From Paragorgia papillata (lineage: Eukaryota > Cnidaria > Anthozoa > Scleralcyonacea > Coralliidae), in contig JAWNZC010000337.1 of NCBI GenBank assembly GCA_035771165.1, forward strand, positions 4,765,501 to 4,829,500: DNA of 64,000 nucleotides, in the 5' to 3' direction. The translations under genes and the position numbers were made by a program. The notes under the pieces were generated by a model. The model saw only the letters and a list, made by a program, of their open reading frames with translations. It ran no database searches and had not been told where the DNA came from. Below are positions 34,950-47,639 of the stretch, in pieces (within the stretch, counting starts at the first letter, position 1; each line of letters starts with the position of its first letter).

Positions 34950-37900
34950 ATATTTTAGAAATTTTGGCGAGTTTCCCGACCATACCCCGATTGACTATGA
35001 TAGCATGATAGATATACAAATTGAATTTCATCAGGCAAAAAAGGGAAAAGTATAAAGCGACTTTATTTGTTGAGAGTAACACAAACGTATTATTTTATAT
35101 TACATTTATTAACGTATTATTTTCAATACTGACAACCCAATGGCCCTCGCCACTCTGCAATGCAGCTAGATTTTGTAGAAATAACTGGAGAAACTATATG
35201 GTGTTCATTTTGCGGAGGGAAGAAAACCAGAGATCCCGATGAAAACCCCCTATGCAGCGAACTAACAACTCCACTTACATGGATGAAGCTAAGTTAGTCA
35301 CGCTGCCGCGTACGTATATTCCACACGTTTCGACGTTAAAAAGCGACGCTAATGGGTAGAAATACGCACGCGTTCCGTGAAAATACGAACTGGCGTTTTC
35401 CGCGAAATCGTATCACCTCTCCAAATAAATACCATGCAGCCTTGTCCGTCGAAGCGCGCGTCTATACCGCAGAAAATTAACACAATGAACCATTCTATAG
35501 GAAAATAGTGAACATCTTTATGGAAGCGCAACGTTTTTTAGTGCAATGTTTCATAGAAACTTTGCAATATTGTGATGAGTGGCAAAAGTTCACACGATAG
35601 AGGTATACATAGTGTAAACTCCGGGGGGTGCTCGCTATTGGTGCGCTTTTTAGTGCAAAGTTTCACAGAAACTAAAACCAGTGAAAATGTGAAACACTAG
35701 TATCAGTCTTTCATATACGACAAATAGTTATGTCGCTTAAAGCTCGTAAAGTCCTAAAGAGCGATAACAGGCAGGTTTGTACCTTATCTTAAATCTATGG
35801 GTATCTCTTGAAAGACGTGTAAAATTCTGGTGCACTATTAATACATCTTAATATACCGAGAATGAAAGAAGTTTCCCCCCGGATTAGATAGATTAGAATA
35901 CCACTGCGCACGCGTGGTTTTGTTTGCGACTGGCGAATACAATGGCGGAGAAACGGAAAGGAGCGATCAATTTTCTTCTCGAAACAACGACTTTCTAGGC
36001 TTAGCTGCATGGCTAATTAAATGTGGTCTGGACGAAAGGATTTATTGTCTGCCTAGCGGAAGGTGCGAATAAATATTAAAAGCTTTATATTCAATTTTAA
36101 TATGGTCTGGTATGTTGACGATCTTGTGAAGTCAGTTTGTGGAGTGTTGTTGGTTCGTGTCTGTTATATTTTACACGAGTGGCGCTCGAGCAGTTTTGCA
36201 CATCAGCTCAATAACAAATTCTCTATACTGGAGAGTGTAGACTGTCTTCGCATTTTGATTTGGCGTTCAATAAACAACTGTACAAGGAACCCTGGCCATA
36301 TATTACATGTAAACATGAATGTTTAAGTTAGGCAACAAAAACTCATGTATCTTTACATCCACTTGCCAGATTTTAGTCAATTTTGATCTGGATCGACTGG
36401 ACGTCACACGATACGTATTAGTATCGGAACTCTTGTGATGCACCAAGCTTTTTATTCAAAAATTTCGAGGAGTTCAAAAAGATCTCTTGATGTTATGAAA
36501 CAGACCGGAAAACAATAGCGAAGGACACAAAAGCGTCAGTATTCATGTTTGTCGGAGTTTATATATTTTTTTCCTTCTTGACAAGAGAAAATGACTCTTT
36601 AAGAATCCCTCGAGATTCTATTTTGGGTTGTTTGTCTAAGTTTTGGCTTGTATTATGAGCTGGCAGGTTGCGGGGTTAGCAGCTCTGTCCGTACAGGTGG
36701 CAAAAATTGTTATTATCTTTGACTAGAAACTTTGCACTATCCTTGGGATCTAGTTTTGTCTGTGGCAGTCAATTAACGATATGGTCACTGAGTATTGTAA
36801 GTAGACGTTTATTTCGCCAGTGTAGATACGTCGAAGGTGAGTCACCTTGTAGTTTGTTTACATGCCAGGTGTCATTAAGGGTGGAAGGCCATGCCAATTA
36901 TAGGGTTTGACGGCAGACGTTCTTTCTCCTGTATTTTACTAAACTCTATTTAAATATTTATTATGTGCATGATAAAATTACTGCACTCTGATTGGTGGGA
37001 GCAGTGTAATTATTTTATTAATTGCACTGCAGTGCAATTGATGTAAAGCTGGGAGAAGGCCCTTTTCAAATATTACTCGTAGTGTAAATCCTTAATATAT
37101 TGCACTCGTTATCATATGATTACCTATACTAATAATACTAAACAAAATTTATTTTTACTAAACTTTTTACTAAACTAAGTTATTCATTTTAAACTAGGAT
37201 TCGTATCGCACAAGGTGCAAAACCTGTACATTAATTTTGACTTCGTTTGTGTTTTTTTCCTCATGCCATTTTGTCCACCCAAGTGAATTGAGTGAAATTT
37301 CAGATCGCCCAGTTTCATTACCTCACCTCAACAAGCTATCCATTCTCTCATATACAGTTGTTGGTTGCTTCTTTTCGGTCCACTTTTTTCTTCCTTGTAT
37401 TATTTCTTCCAGAAATATCACATTTTCACTGCATAATATACAAGCAGCCGTCATGTTGTTTGTTTCAGTAATCTAACTTTCAATTGACTAATTACATGCA
37501 TGCAGGGAAACATTTCTTCCATTTCTTGTATTACTAGCTATCAATAGTCAGACAAGACTTGTCAGACAAGAGCACATAATGTCTAATTATAATTAAAAAT
37601 CAGTGTACAAAACTATTAATTAAAATATCGGGGTTATAAAGCCATCTGGCAAATGTATTTTTTTCAACAGTTGTTTTATATTGCACCAACAGGCAACGCA
37701 AAGTGTCAAAGCAGAAAAAAATGACGCGTAAGTGTTGTTCAGCGTCGTCTGTGTTCATAAAGAATTTGTTGCCCTTGGTCATCGCTTTTTCATCTTGTAT
37801 GGGAATTCAAAGATAAGTCGTGTTTCGTCGAGTAACAAACGGTTAGTCCGACATCTTAGTATGTTAATTTATACTTTTAGGAAATAATCAATCTTATCAT

Positions 37901-40900
37901 TTTACTGAGTTAAAACGTTTGGAACAGTACAATAAAAAGTTGGGATGGCCACGCATTTAAATTAATTTCTAAAACTGATTTAGCCTTTTTTCACGTAAAC
38001 ACGTTTTATGCCTTTCAAGCATAGAACATTAATATCCACTTCTTTACTTTAATGATGAATATCAAGCTTGATGAATATCAAGCTGTACGTAATAAGCCTG
38101 TTACATGTAACTTTTTTATTCACAAGCGTTTTTAGTGCGTGAGCCGCAATCGATCTGTTCGCGTTCGAGCCCGTTCTTAAAAAATTTCGATTGTCCTGAA
38201 ATGTTGGTTGGGCTTCTACTTAGTCGCGACAAATTTCTATAAACTGAACCAGAAAAGAAAGGGTTACGTTAATCGTTTGGTTTCAGCCTTGTCGGTCACG
38301 ACACATCAGAACATTCCCTCTAAGAGAGAAGCTTCTCCGTTGAATAGGTGAAAGAGATGAAATTTCTTATTAATTAAGGCTTATTTGTAGGCATCTTCAA
38401 AGTAGCGAAACTTTTCTCACTGAAATCATATCACAACCGGAGAAGCTGTGAAAGTGGAATGTGAACAGGCAACATATAATGAGACGTTTGGTTGCATGTA
38501 CTTCAAGCTCCGAAGATAAACGACCATACTACTTACAAGCTTTAATTGACTGTCTTAAAAGCATCTCTTACACGAGAACATTCTATCTCCTCCAATGAAA
38601 ATTTTCAGTCGTGTTCATTGTGACCGTTCCGAATGTGGAAGACAAGATAGGTTTTTAGCCTCTTTAATTATTTATAATTATTTATAATTATTTCCAAACT
38701 AACTGAATTTTACTGACCAATTTACCAATGTATTCACCTTTTAATTTCCCAACAATTAAGATATGTTATTCCTTGCAAACCCTTGCAGTTTTACTGGTTT
38801 TACCGACCAAGTAGACACACAGTGTATATGCACTGTCCACCCTCCCTCACACTCACACAAATACAACCATGCACCTGCACGGCACTATATGTAAGCACTG
38901 CAAATGTTGCACAGCTGATTAAATCAAATTTATGCATCTCTAATTAGTTCTTCCAAACAGATAAAGAGAACTGCTTTACCTTTTCTAATTTGCTCAATAT
39001 TGCTCACCGCCTGTTTAAGTTGTTTTGCAACTCATACATGCACTAGCGAGCCAACAACAGCTGAATAACAGTGTTAAACATCCAGAAGCTGTATGTTTTT
39101 ATAGATCCAAATCTATCTACTTTGGAGCCTGCCAGTTTTTTTTGGAAAATGATGCGTGCGCGATACCCTAAAACTCGCCTATTGCCGTTATTGTAACACA
39201 GTGTAATTTACCTGTTTAATTAATTAATTTGTACAAGCATTCAATTATATTATGACAATTTATTGCTCAGAATTAGTGAAATTGATATAATAATTCATTA
39301 TTTTAGTTACTATAAGCGGCCATCTGCCGGTTAGATTGCTGTGCTGTTAAAATGTTGGTATACTGCAAACATAATCAGAAAACATAATACCCAACGTTTT
39401 TCGGGAAGGCTTTCGTCAGATATTGACAACGCGTAGGGGATATAGAACGAAATGCTAACTTATACATAGTAGCCATGCATGTGAGAAAAATAAGCCGGTT
39501 TTAGTTTTACCAGAGCAAATAACAATAACAATAACAATAACAATAATGGTAATAAAATAAAAAGTCATTAATATTTGGTGTCTTTAAAATACACATGCAT
39601 GAAACAAAAAATAAGTTTGTCTTATTTAAAAAAAACAACTTAAAATGACTAAGCCACTTCTTTTGCAGATTTCGGTTTCCTTGACTCGCTGTTGACGTAT
39701 TTCAGTTTCTTTGATATGCAAATTCAACAACTTGACGTAACACATGCATATATAATGACATATCGGAAAAGGTTATATATCTTAATTGGTAGTATTAAAT
39801 TTAATTACTTGAAAATGATCCACATGTTTGGTCTCTCGGGGAGAAACACATGCACACGATTTCTTTAAATTGATTTGGATTGGTATAATAACAATATTTT
39901 TCAAATAAGATAGCACATTTTTTTATTTCATGTGCACTTTTTCACTCTTCAGACCTGAGGTTTGCCACCTGCTATTGCTAGAACAAAACAATGTAAATAC
40001 AGTAACTAGTTTAATTAAATAAATACGTAAATAAATAAAATCTGGTTAAATTGTTCAAGTTTTAAAAATGAAACGTTTTCCAATTTCCTGTAAATGGAAA
40101 GAAATGGAGAGAAAGCACAAACTAGTGTCATCTCAGTACAATTCAGGTTTGACAGGTTTGTCAACATCCTTGTTCCTTACGGAGCAAAAATGTCTAGAAA
40201 ATATCTGTGAGAAAGCGGCGCACCAGTTTCACCGATGTGCGGTGCATGTCAATTACCAGGTGCATGTAAGTTAAAAAAATTGTGGAAGAGGAGGTGCATG
40301 TAAACCTAGACGAATAAGAAAGTGGTCATCACAGATTTCTTTTTTATTTTGTGTCAAAATATGTCAATTTTTTGGGTGAAAATGGCTAACGATGTCACCG
40401 GATCGCATCAATTCGTTTCTAACTTCGTAGTTAAGGTATAAAATGAAAATACTACAAGTTTTAAGGAATTTTATTATTTAGTAGCTGGGGTACCCTTCCT
40501 CTGAAAAACAATAAACCAATTGTAGAGAGAATTCTGACAATCTGACCAGCTAAATTTTAACTTAATTCTGAGAGGATAGTTAACCCCCTCCATTAATCCC
40601 TTCATTAATCCCTCCCGCGCCCGCACTCAGGTCGGCTCGCGACTCGCCACCCGCTCTCCTCGTCCCTCCACACCCAGCCCCTAAAAGGGACTGTAGCACA
40701 GTCTAGCATGACTGTAAAACTAGCTGTTTAGTGTACGTTACACCGCTGGCCAAGTTAATCAGTTTCAGCGTTCAGAATCCATCTGTTTGGCATCCAGAGT
40801 ATTTTGGCAAAGGTGTGTGCTTTGATTCAGCTTCTATTTTTGTTTGTAACAAAAGTTGATTATAATTAGAAAAGTCCATCAATCTTCACAATGCATCCAC

Positions 40901-41990
40901 ACCCTCGCAAAAAATCGAATATTCTCACTCAAAAACATGTAGATGCATCGGCCAGATACATCTACATGAACAAACAGACAAGCGAACGATCGCGGTATGA
41001 ATATTGGTTTATACAATAACGTGACTTCTGTGTGCATTTTACTGTTGTGTACCATGATCTGTTAAAGCCTTAAAGGATACACACGCAAATGACCTCAAAT
41101 CCACGTCAGATCATGTCAGCAGCCTTGTCTTTTTTCATGACTCAAAAATCCTTCAATAAACCGCTTGAGTCTGTATTGCATGAAACAAATAAATTACATT
41201 TTTTTAATAGATCACAGAAGACGTAACAGCATGTAAAGAACAGTCACGCCACTCGACTTCCTCCCGTCTCGTACTTTTTTGTTGTTTACGTATCCGTGCT
41301 GTGACATTTGTTATCTATTACAGTATATTACAGTAAAAAATGTAATATGTTAAATAACTTATGCTACTCGGCGGCCCATGTCACCAGTGTGTGGACAACA
41401 GGTTTTTAAACGTTTATGAACTTTTTGATGATTTTAAACTTTGGTAAAACTTGTCAGTTATATGTATGTGTGTATATAAACTATTTATATGAGATTTGTG
41501 GACCATTTTTAACGAAATATTGTTGCGACAATATGTGTGTTGCCGTTAAAATCGTTTTTAAAAATTGATTTAATTTCAAATTAATTTCGAACTGATAATT
41601 TCAAACTTGAGCTATTTCCATCGTATTTTTCAGTCTAACTTATTAAACCTTACCTTATCAAGTAGCATATTTTTATATCAATGCATCCTTTTTAAACTAT
41701 AAGGAACACTCCAAAACAATAATTATGTTGATAGAGAAGATATATCGACTTTTGATATTTGTTTGAATTTTATGTACGTTTTTTCTCAGTCAAGAAGCGC
41801 TGGCAGTTTTTTAATAAATAAAAAAATGTTTATAACATAATAAATCTATTAACACTTTTTATTCTAAAGCAATTTTGTATAAAGAACTGGAAACTAGAAA
41901 AAAAAGTTCACCTAAATACATACATGAAATTATCACCAAAGTTCTTCTTGTTCAGGGATTTAGAATGGAATAATCTAGATTGTTAAAAAT
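34950..41990. other. long stretch without recognised gene
   Basis: Seven kb with no domain I recognise. A repeat relic at about 35205-35290 shares a TTTTGCGGAGGG..AACAACTC context with 22230-22320. At 39378-39425 (-) there is a CTGACGA..CGAAAA hammerhead-like core. Upstream exons of the PAN gene could be here, but none could be identified with confidence. Confidence 0.5.
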
Positions 41991-42012
41991 ATTTAATTGT
42001 TTTTTTCTAAAG

Positions 42013-42245
42013 GAGATCATCTGACAGCCAATGTTATATCAAGCCACAACGTGGCATCCAGAATGGACTGTGGTCAGCATTGTCTTCAAAGTGAAACATG
42101 CGCTGGTATTAATTACCATTTGCAAAGCAAAAACGACAAAAAAAATTGCCAACTTACAAGTAAAGACTTTGAGCCTGAGGACTATGACCAGAAAACAAAC
42201 AAAGCTAATGACTGGACATTTTACGAAGCTCTGGATAAATGATCG
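42013..42245 (+). CDS. PAN/apple domain exon
   Basis: DHLTANVISSHNVASRMDCG, then HCLQSETC..INYHLQSK..NC and NDWTFYEALDK: four cysteines in the PAN_1 spacing. The acceptor is TTTCTAAAG. The TGA at 42240-42242 falls where family members start the EGF domain with a cysteine. Confidence 0.8.
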
Positions 42246-42325
42246 GTAATGTTTTAAATAATAATTTTCTTCTTTATTTAAAAATAATAATGGTTTCTCG
42301 AAAAGATGTTTTTATCCCTTTCTGA

Positions 42326-42402
42326 TTGTTTGTTTGTTTGTTTGTTTGTTTGTTTGTTTGTTTGTTTGTTTGTTTGTTTGTTTGTTTGTTTGTTTGTTTG
42401 TG
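42326..42402. repeat. (GTTT)n microsatellite
   Basis: A tandem TTTG/GTTT repeat in the intron after the PAN exon. Confidence 0.95.
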
Positions 42403-43087
42403 TAGCTCACGAAGGCGTTCGGTGACCCCACTTATTTCTTCAATAATTAATTTCATCCATCTGCTCTACAGTATATATAATAGAATAGAGAAAAAATCAT
42501 TTCGATAATTTGAAATATTGCACGTTTCTCCTTCTTACGGTTTCAAAAAGAACATGTAACAAGAAAGAATGTGCATGGACATTCTTATATCGCAAAAATG
42601 TTTGTCAATTGTTATTTTTGTCAATTTTCTTCCATTATTTGTTGCCACTAAATAGTTCATATATAAGTGCATCTAAAATATCAAATATTTCCTAGTCATG
42701 AATAAACTATAAGTGCTTTTATGAAGGATATTTTTAAGATAACAAGAGGAAATCAAGAGTTAGCCAAAATGGCTATACAAATTGGGAAAACATCATGGTT
42801 TACTGGCAGCTGTATTTTCTAAACGAATTCGGTGACCCCGACTTTTTTTGTAATTTTACTATGAACATATCATAAACTTTAATACACTGGGAAGACTTTC
42901 AGCAACTTTTCATTTCTGGAAGAATTACTGAGGAATTACCTGAACACTAGTACAACACCAAACGCTTTCTCGACGGATTTCAAAGAAAATAGTTCTGGAA
43001 AAAAACTGCCGTGAAGTATCCGATCTAATGCACTTGTTGGCACTGCTGTCAAACTGTCAGTGAATCTTTGATTTATTTTAGTTACAG

Positions 43088-43206
43088 TCTTCAATAAGCC
43101 GCTGCAATAATGGTGGACGACGGGTAGAGAACTCTTCACAATCGGACGGTTTCAGCTGTAAATGTGGTGTGAAATACAAAGGAAAATTCTGTGAGGATGA
43201 AAAAGG
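43088..43206 (+). CDS. EGF-like exon, two cysteines missing
   Basis: SSISRCNNGGRRVENSSQSD, then GFSCKCGVKYKGKFCEDEK. C2, C4, C5 and C6 of an EGF fold are present; the C3 position after NNGGR is Arg, and C1 would fall on the upstream TGA. Donor AAAAAG|GTATAT. Confidence 0.75.
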
Positions 43207-43632
43207 TATATGAAATTTAGATCGCGGACTCGTACAAGATCACCGTTTTGCTAGAACAACACTTTGAAGCTCCCGCGTCTTTGAACGAGGCGGTTAATTG
43301 GACCGCTCTAAGATGAAAGTTCAATAGGCCAAATAAATTATATAAAAAAAGAGAGCGCTGTGTAGGCAGTGTTTTGGACAGAGCAAACTGAAAAGGTGGT
43401 GACTGGTGAATTACCAAGATTTTTAGTAAACGAAATACCGATGTTTTGAGCAGTCTTTCATCGGAGTATAAAATGCGATTTTACTTTTTTACTCTTTGAT
43501 GAAGGGCTCCGTTTGAAATATCAGTATTTCGTAATTACACCATTTAAAAAAAACCCACAGAATTTTAGAATCGTCTTTCTTTTTTTCTCGTACGTGCTGA
43601 TGCAGCTATTGTTTTTTAAATATTTTTTATAG

Positions 43633-43669
43633 TTTTCAAATCGTGTAAAGCAGTGTTAAATATCTCAAG
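43633..43669 (+). CDS. 37-bp micro-exon
   Basis: TTTTTTATAG acceptor and CTCAAG|GTAATC donor. It encodes VFKSCKAVLNIS, the SCK-x linker that precedes the fibrinogen-like domain. Phases join the EGF exon (1) and the next exon (2) exactly, which is the main support. Confidence 0.75.
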
Positions 43670-43679
43670 GTAATCTTAA

Positions 43680-43770
43680 CGAACGAACGAACGAACGAAC
43701 GAACGAACGAACGAACGAACGAACGAACGAACGAACGAACAAACGAACGAACGAACGAACGAACGAATGA
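43680..43770. repeat. (AACG)n microsatellite
   Basis: About 90 bases of AACG/CGAA units just after the micro-exon. It is a pure tandem repeat without unique spacers. Confidence 0.95.
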
Positions 43771-43961
43771 ATTAAGGAAATCACAGGCACAATGACATCA
43801 CTATTCAAATCATATTATTATAAATTCACAGTATACTTGCACTTTCTGTAGGTTTGGGATATTATTGGCGCTTTCGCTTCATTAAGTTATGACAACAACA
43901 ATTTTTTACCAGAATTTTTACTTATTATTAACGCCGTCAATTGTCCAATCCCTGATCTGAT

Positions 43962-44005
43962 GACGACAACAGATCGGAGTGTCGAAACGCTGAGTCATGA
44001 GCAGA
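43962..44005 (+). ncRNA. hammerhead-like motif, incomplete
   Basis: CTGATGA, a GACA..TGTC stem, GAAAC, a short stem III and GTC are in order, but only two base pairs of stem I can form. It is probably a decayed PLE ribozyme. Confidence 0.4.
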
Positions 44006-44088
44006 AACGCTTATCTCTTAAAATTTTGTCTTATTCGAAATACACATCTCTTATTATACGTCCCTCGTATTTTGTTTTTGTTATTTAG

Positions 44089-44224
44089 TAACGCTAAAGA
44101 TGGCGTTTACAAAATTAAAACAAGTCCCATGTCAGGTTACACAAAAGTGTATTGTCAAATGACGTCACTTCGTGGATGTTCAGGAGGAGGATGGACTATG
44201 GTAATGAAGATTAATGGATCCAAG
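44089..44224 (+). CDS. fibrinogen-like domain exon 1
   Basis: AKDGVYKIKTSP..YTKVYCQM and GCSGGGWTMVMKINGSK: the GVY.I and GGWT.V blocks that open fibrinogen/intelectin-like domains. The acceptor is GTTATTTAG and the donor AAG|GTGCGT. Confidence 0.85.
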
Positions 44225-44752
44225 GTGCGTTTTTAGTTTACTGTTTTACTGTTTTAATGTATAATGTAATGTAACGTAATGCAATGCAATGCAATGCAAT
44301 GTAATTTAATGTAATGTAATATATAACTGAATGAACTAAATTAACTGAACTTAACTTCACCACACTCCACCCCGCTCTATCTCACCCCACTCTTTTCCAC
44401 TCCAATTTACTTCACGCCAATCCAATAAATTTTATTCCATTAAATTTATTCCATTATATTCTATTACAATGCATTTAAAAACGATTTCCATCATAAAACT
44501 GGCGGTTTTAACTTTATTAAAATAAAATTAACATAAAATAGATTGTATTTGTAAGATAAACAGATTGTATTTGTGTTCCCCAATGACAAGTAATAGACGA
44601 AACTGTATGGGGTTAAAAAGGCGAGCCAAAAACCTTAACTCATAGTCTCATTCCTGCTGTTGAGGATGTCTGAGAGTTCTTCCTTTGACGAGTAAATCGT
44701 ATGGCGTTAGACAGAGTAAAACAATAAAAGAGTCGTTTTAGGCCGGCATAAG

Positions 44753-45031
44753 CTACCCTGCGAGTCAGAGCCCCTTTCCAACCCACGCAGTCTTCGGGGG
44801 GATATTCGATACTTCGATATTTCTTTTTGAGCATGCATGAATGGTTGCCAAGATACGCGTTACTTGCTATTATCATGCTTACGCGTGTTCATAAACTAGA
44901 ACTTGTTTGACCAGTTTAAAACCTGACTGACTCACCCCAAACTTGGGGCGAAGATCGAGTTTGTTGGCAGAGCCCACTTCCCCCCGAAGCCTGCGTAGGT
45001 CGGAAATTGGGGGCTCTGACTCGCAGGGTAG
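44753..45031. mobile_element. TIR element, CTACCCTGCGAGTCAGAGCC ends
   Basis: CTACCCTGCGAGTCAGAGCC and its exact inverse bracket 280 bases in the intron before the last exon. Inner GGGG..CTTCGGGGGG pieces are also inverted. Confidence 0.8.
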
Positions 45032-45816
45032 GCACAAGCATGAATGGGTTAAAATGCAAATGCTTATCTAGATAACCTAATTAGCCGAGAAAATCTGAGC
45101 TAAAATTTTTGCAAACTAGGAGGATGCTGTGATCTGAGTTAAAATAACAAATGTTAGAAAATATGCCGTTGTACCAGTTTCCAAATGTTGGACATAATGA
45201 TCAGTTAAAAACAGAGGCGCCGGAAGCAACTTAAGGCAGCGGGTGCATAATCTGAAAAAAAGGGCACTTTCACCTTACATGGCAAAGAAGCAAAAGGAAA
45301 TTTTTGATTTAGTGGGAGAAGCCGTCTAGCTGTCTTTATTAATTTAATATCTGTTACTGGAAGATGCACACAGACTGACAGACTCACAGACACTTTATTA
45401 ATATGTATTGCACTTACCTCCAATCTATAATTTATGACCATTCCATTTTGAATCACATATTCACATGCATAATGCCACAAACTCACTTCGTCAATCGTCG
45501 ATCACGACGACCAGCGACGATTAGTTCGGGTTCCTTCCTCCTAATTACGCATCTCGATCGTAAAATTTAAATGTTTTTGCTTTCCGAATTTGGGCGGTAT
45601 AAATTTTAGCTTAGAGAGATAAAATAAATTCAAACTAAGCAAGTATAAGATATTGTATTTAGCAAAAGGCACACAGCTGCCCCCGTGTGCCCCGTAAGCA
45701 AAGGGCAGCGGGGGCAGCTCCCCGCTGCTCCCGTGGTTCCGGCGCCCCTGGTTAAAAACCTACGTTTATTAAATCCATGTTCAATTTTTCTTGTGTTTAT
45801 TATGTGTTTCTTAAAG

Positions 45817-46353
45817 GGTACTTTCGCTTATACTTCAAAGTATTGGACCAACAAACAAATTTATAATCCTTCTGGTGGACTTACAGCATTTGATGATCAA
45901 GAAACCAAGTTGGCGATATATCACAGTACTTCATTTAAAGAGCTGTGTGTTGGAATGAAAGTTGCCAAAAATCTCAAGTTTGTATCCATCAGTTACAATG
46001 CCCGTTCGCTGTACAGTTTGATTGCAGACCACAGTACCAGGTTAACTTATCTTTCTCGTCATAAGTGGAAGTCTCTCATCGCTAATTCATCTCTGCAGCA
46101 ACATTGTAACAAAGAAGGGTTTAATATCAAGCCAGGAAACAAAGGGGACGCTCGTGTTCGAATAGGCATTGTAGGAAACAATCAGGACAACTGTTTTTCA
46201 CCAGATTCATTCATTGGCTTCGGGGGAACGTCTTTCGAGAAGAAAGAGTGCAATCTCCAACCTTCCATCAACTCATGTGGCAATGTTGCAAGCTGCGGAG
46301 CAGACAATGGTGAGGCCAAAATCAATGCTATGGGCTACATTTTCATGCGTTAA
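45817..46353 (+). CDS. fibrinogen-like domain last exon
   Basis: KGTFAYTSKYWTNKQIYNPS through IGFGG and a final MGYIFMR with TAA. YWTNK..YN is the conserved YW.N...YN block of this cnidarian family. There are eight or so cysteines, including a C-terminal NSCGNVASCG pair. The acceptor is TTTCTTAAAG. Confidence 0.85.
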   Translation, partial: GTFAYTSKYWTNKQIYNPSGGLTAFDDQETKLAIYHSTSFKELCVGMKVAKNLKFVSISYNARSLYSLIADHSTRLTYLSRHKWKSLIANSSLQQHCNKEGFNIKPGNKGDARVRIGIVGNNQDNCFSPDSFIGFGGTSFEKKECNLQPSINSCGNVASCGADNGEAKINAMGYIFMR

Positions 46354-47180
46354 TTTTTCTTTTATTATTTCGTATTCGAAATAATATGTATATATAGTCT
46401 TCATATATATAATTTTTATTTTTGAGCAACCTTTTGAAAGCAAAAACATTATAAAAGACTAGTACACAAAACAGGAAGTTGGAAAATTAAAACAGGAACT
46501 TAGGAAAATTTAACAGGAACTTTACAGGAAGTGAATTTCCTATAGGGATATTGCAAATTTGATTGGAAATTTGTAAATTTGCAAGGGAAGTAAATCAAAA
46601 TTGCAATCAAGTTTGCAACTAAAAGAAGGAACACTTGACGTAGTTTACCTGTAATACAGTTTTTAAGGTTTTGTCTTAATGATCTATACATCACTTTTAG
46701 TTTTGAAGAAAAAGATTTCTGTATAGAGGGTATATTATGGATCACCTTAAAAAAAAACACGTTTCAGAAAATGGTTAGTTCACATTTCACGAGTTATAAA
46801 ACGGTCATTTCACGATTCACAAATGGATGATATTTCGACTCTGGGGAATAGTAAGTAAAACTGCAAAAGACTTTGGCGGCGCATATTTTGCAAAATCGTA
46901 TATCACAAACAAATGAATTTAATTGGCTTTTAACAGGCATTTATTATCAACAATCACGGTTCACTCGACTGTGATGTGATGTAAATCACGTTTCACGACA
47001 CAAAAATCTAGCATTTCGCATTTCACAAGAGAATATATATTGGCAATGGACGACTCATGAAAACACCCTCTGTATATCATGAGTATAGTTACAACTATCA
47101 TTTTTTTTATAAAGCCAGACATACATGTATGCATATAAAGTGAAAGGTAAACAAATATGTTTTACCAACTATACTAATAG
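46354..47180. other. 3' flank, nothing recognised
   Basis: No clean AATAAA was seen close to the stop. The rest is AT-rich sequence with short TTTCACGA-type repeats (about 46780-47035). Confidence 0.4.
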
Positions 47181-47185
47181 CTTAA

Positions 47186-47399
47186 AGGCCTGGCCAAACG
47201 CTTTCATGCAACATCGTTCAACACTGTTGAATGCATGTTGAACGAAAATCTGAACATGTTCAAATTTAGTTCAACATCATTCAACACCATTCAACAACAT
47301 TCAACAGGGTGGCCAAACGCTTTCAACATGTTGAATCACGGTTGAATTCAACAATGTTGAATGATGTTGAATGAAATGTTGAAAGCGTTTGGCCAGGCC
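47186..47399. mobile_element. TTAA MITE with GTTCAAC repeats, complete copy
   Basis: TTAA at 47182-47185 and 47400-47403 bracket ends AGGCCTGGCCAAACGC and GCGTTTGGCCAGGCC. The interior is built from ATTCAACAC/GTTGAATG units and self-complementary AACATGTTGAA. It is the complete relative of 17138-17330. Confidence 0.85.
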
Positions 47400-47639
47400 T
47401 TAACAAACATAATAGTTTATTAATCAGTTCAAACAAATTTAATAACCGGTTTGTTTCGTACAGCTATGACCTAAGTATATAATAATATTTATTGTCCTAT
47501 AAATCCAAAAAAGCAGGACTTAAATACAATTAGTGACTTATCTTATAAATAGTCTGCCCACCCAATTTTGTAAATAGTTATTACTAGTTAGATGTCATTT
47601 GTTTCTACTTTTTTTCTTTCATTTTTTTGTATATATATA

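Larger units (their letters stand above)
42013..46353 (+). pseudogene. PAN-EGF-fibrinogen-like secreted protein, USOMP5-like, interrupted
   Basis: Five exons splice in frame: 42013-42245 (PAN), 43088-43206 (EGF), 43633-43669, 44089-44224 and 45817-46353 (fibrinogen/intelectin-like C-terminal domain ending in TAA). This is the architecture of cnidarian secreted or matrix proteins named USOMP5-like. The PAN exon carries an in-frame TGA (42240-42242) six bases before its GTAATG donor, and the EGF exon lacks two of six cysteines, so the gene looks decayed. Alternatively the transcript ends in the PAN exon. The N-terminal signal exon was not found; the PAN exon enters in phase 1. Confidence 0.7.

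Noticed and set aside
40068..40274. Upstream exon of the PAN gene
   Set aside because: Contains a few cysteines but no signal peptide, no matching splice phase and no family resemblance.
42240..42242. Selenocysteine codon at an EGF cysteine position
   Set aside because: The partner cysteine C3 is also lost and no SECIS-like hairpin was recognised; a nonsense mutation is simpler.
43680..43770. CRISPR-like array
   Set aside because: Uninterrupted AACG microsatellite with no spacers, in eukaryotic DNA.
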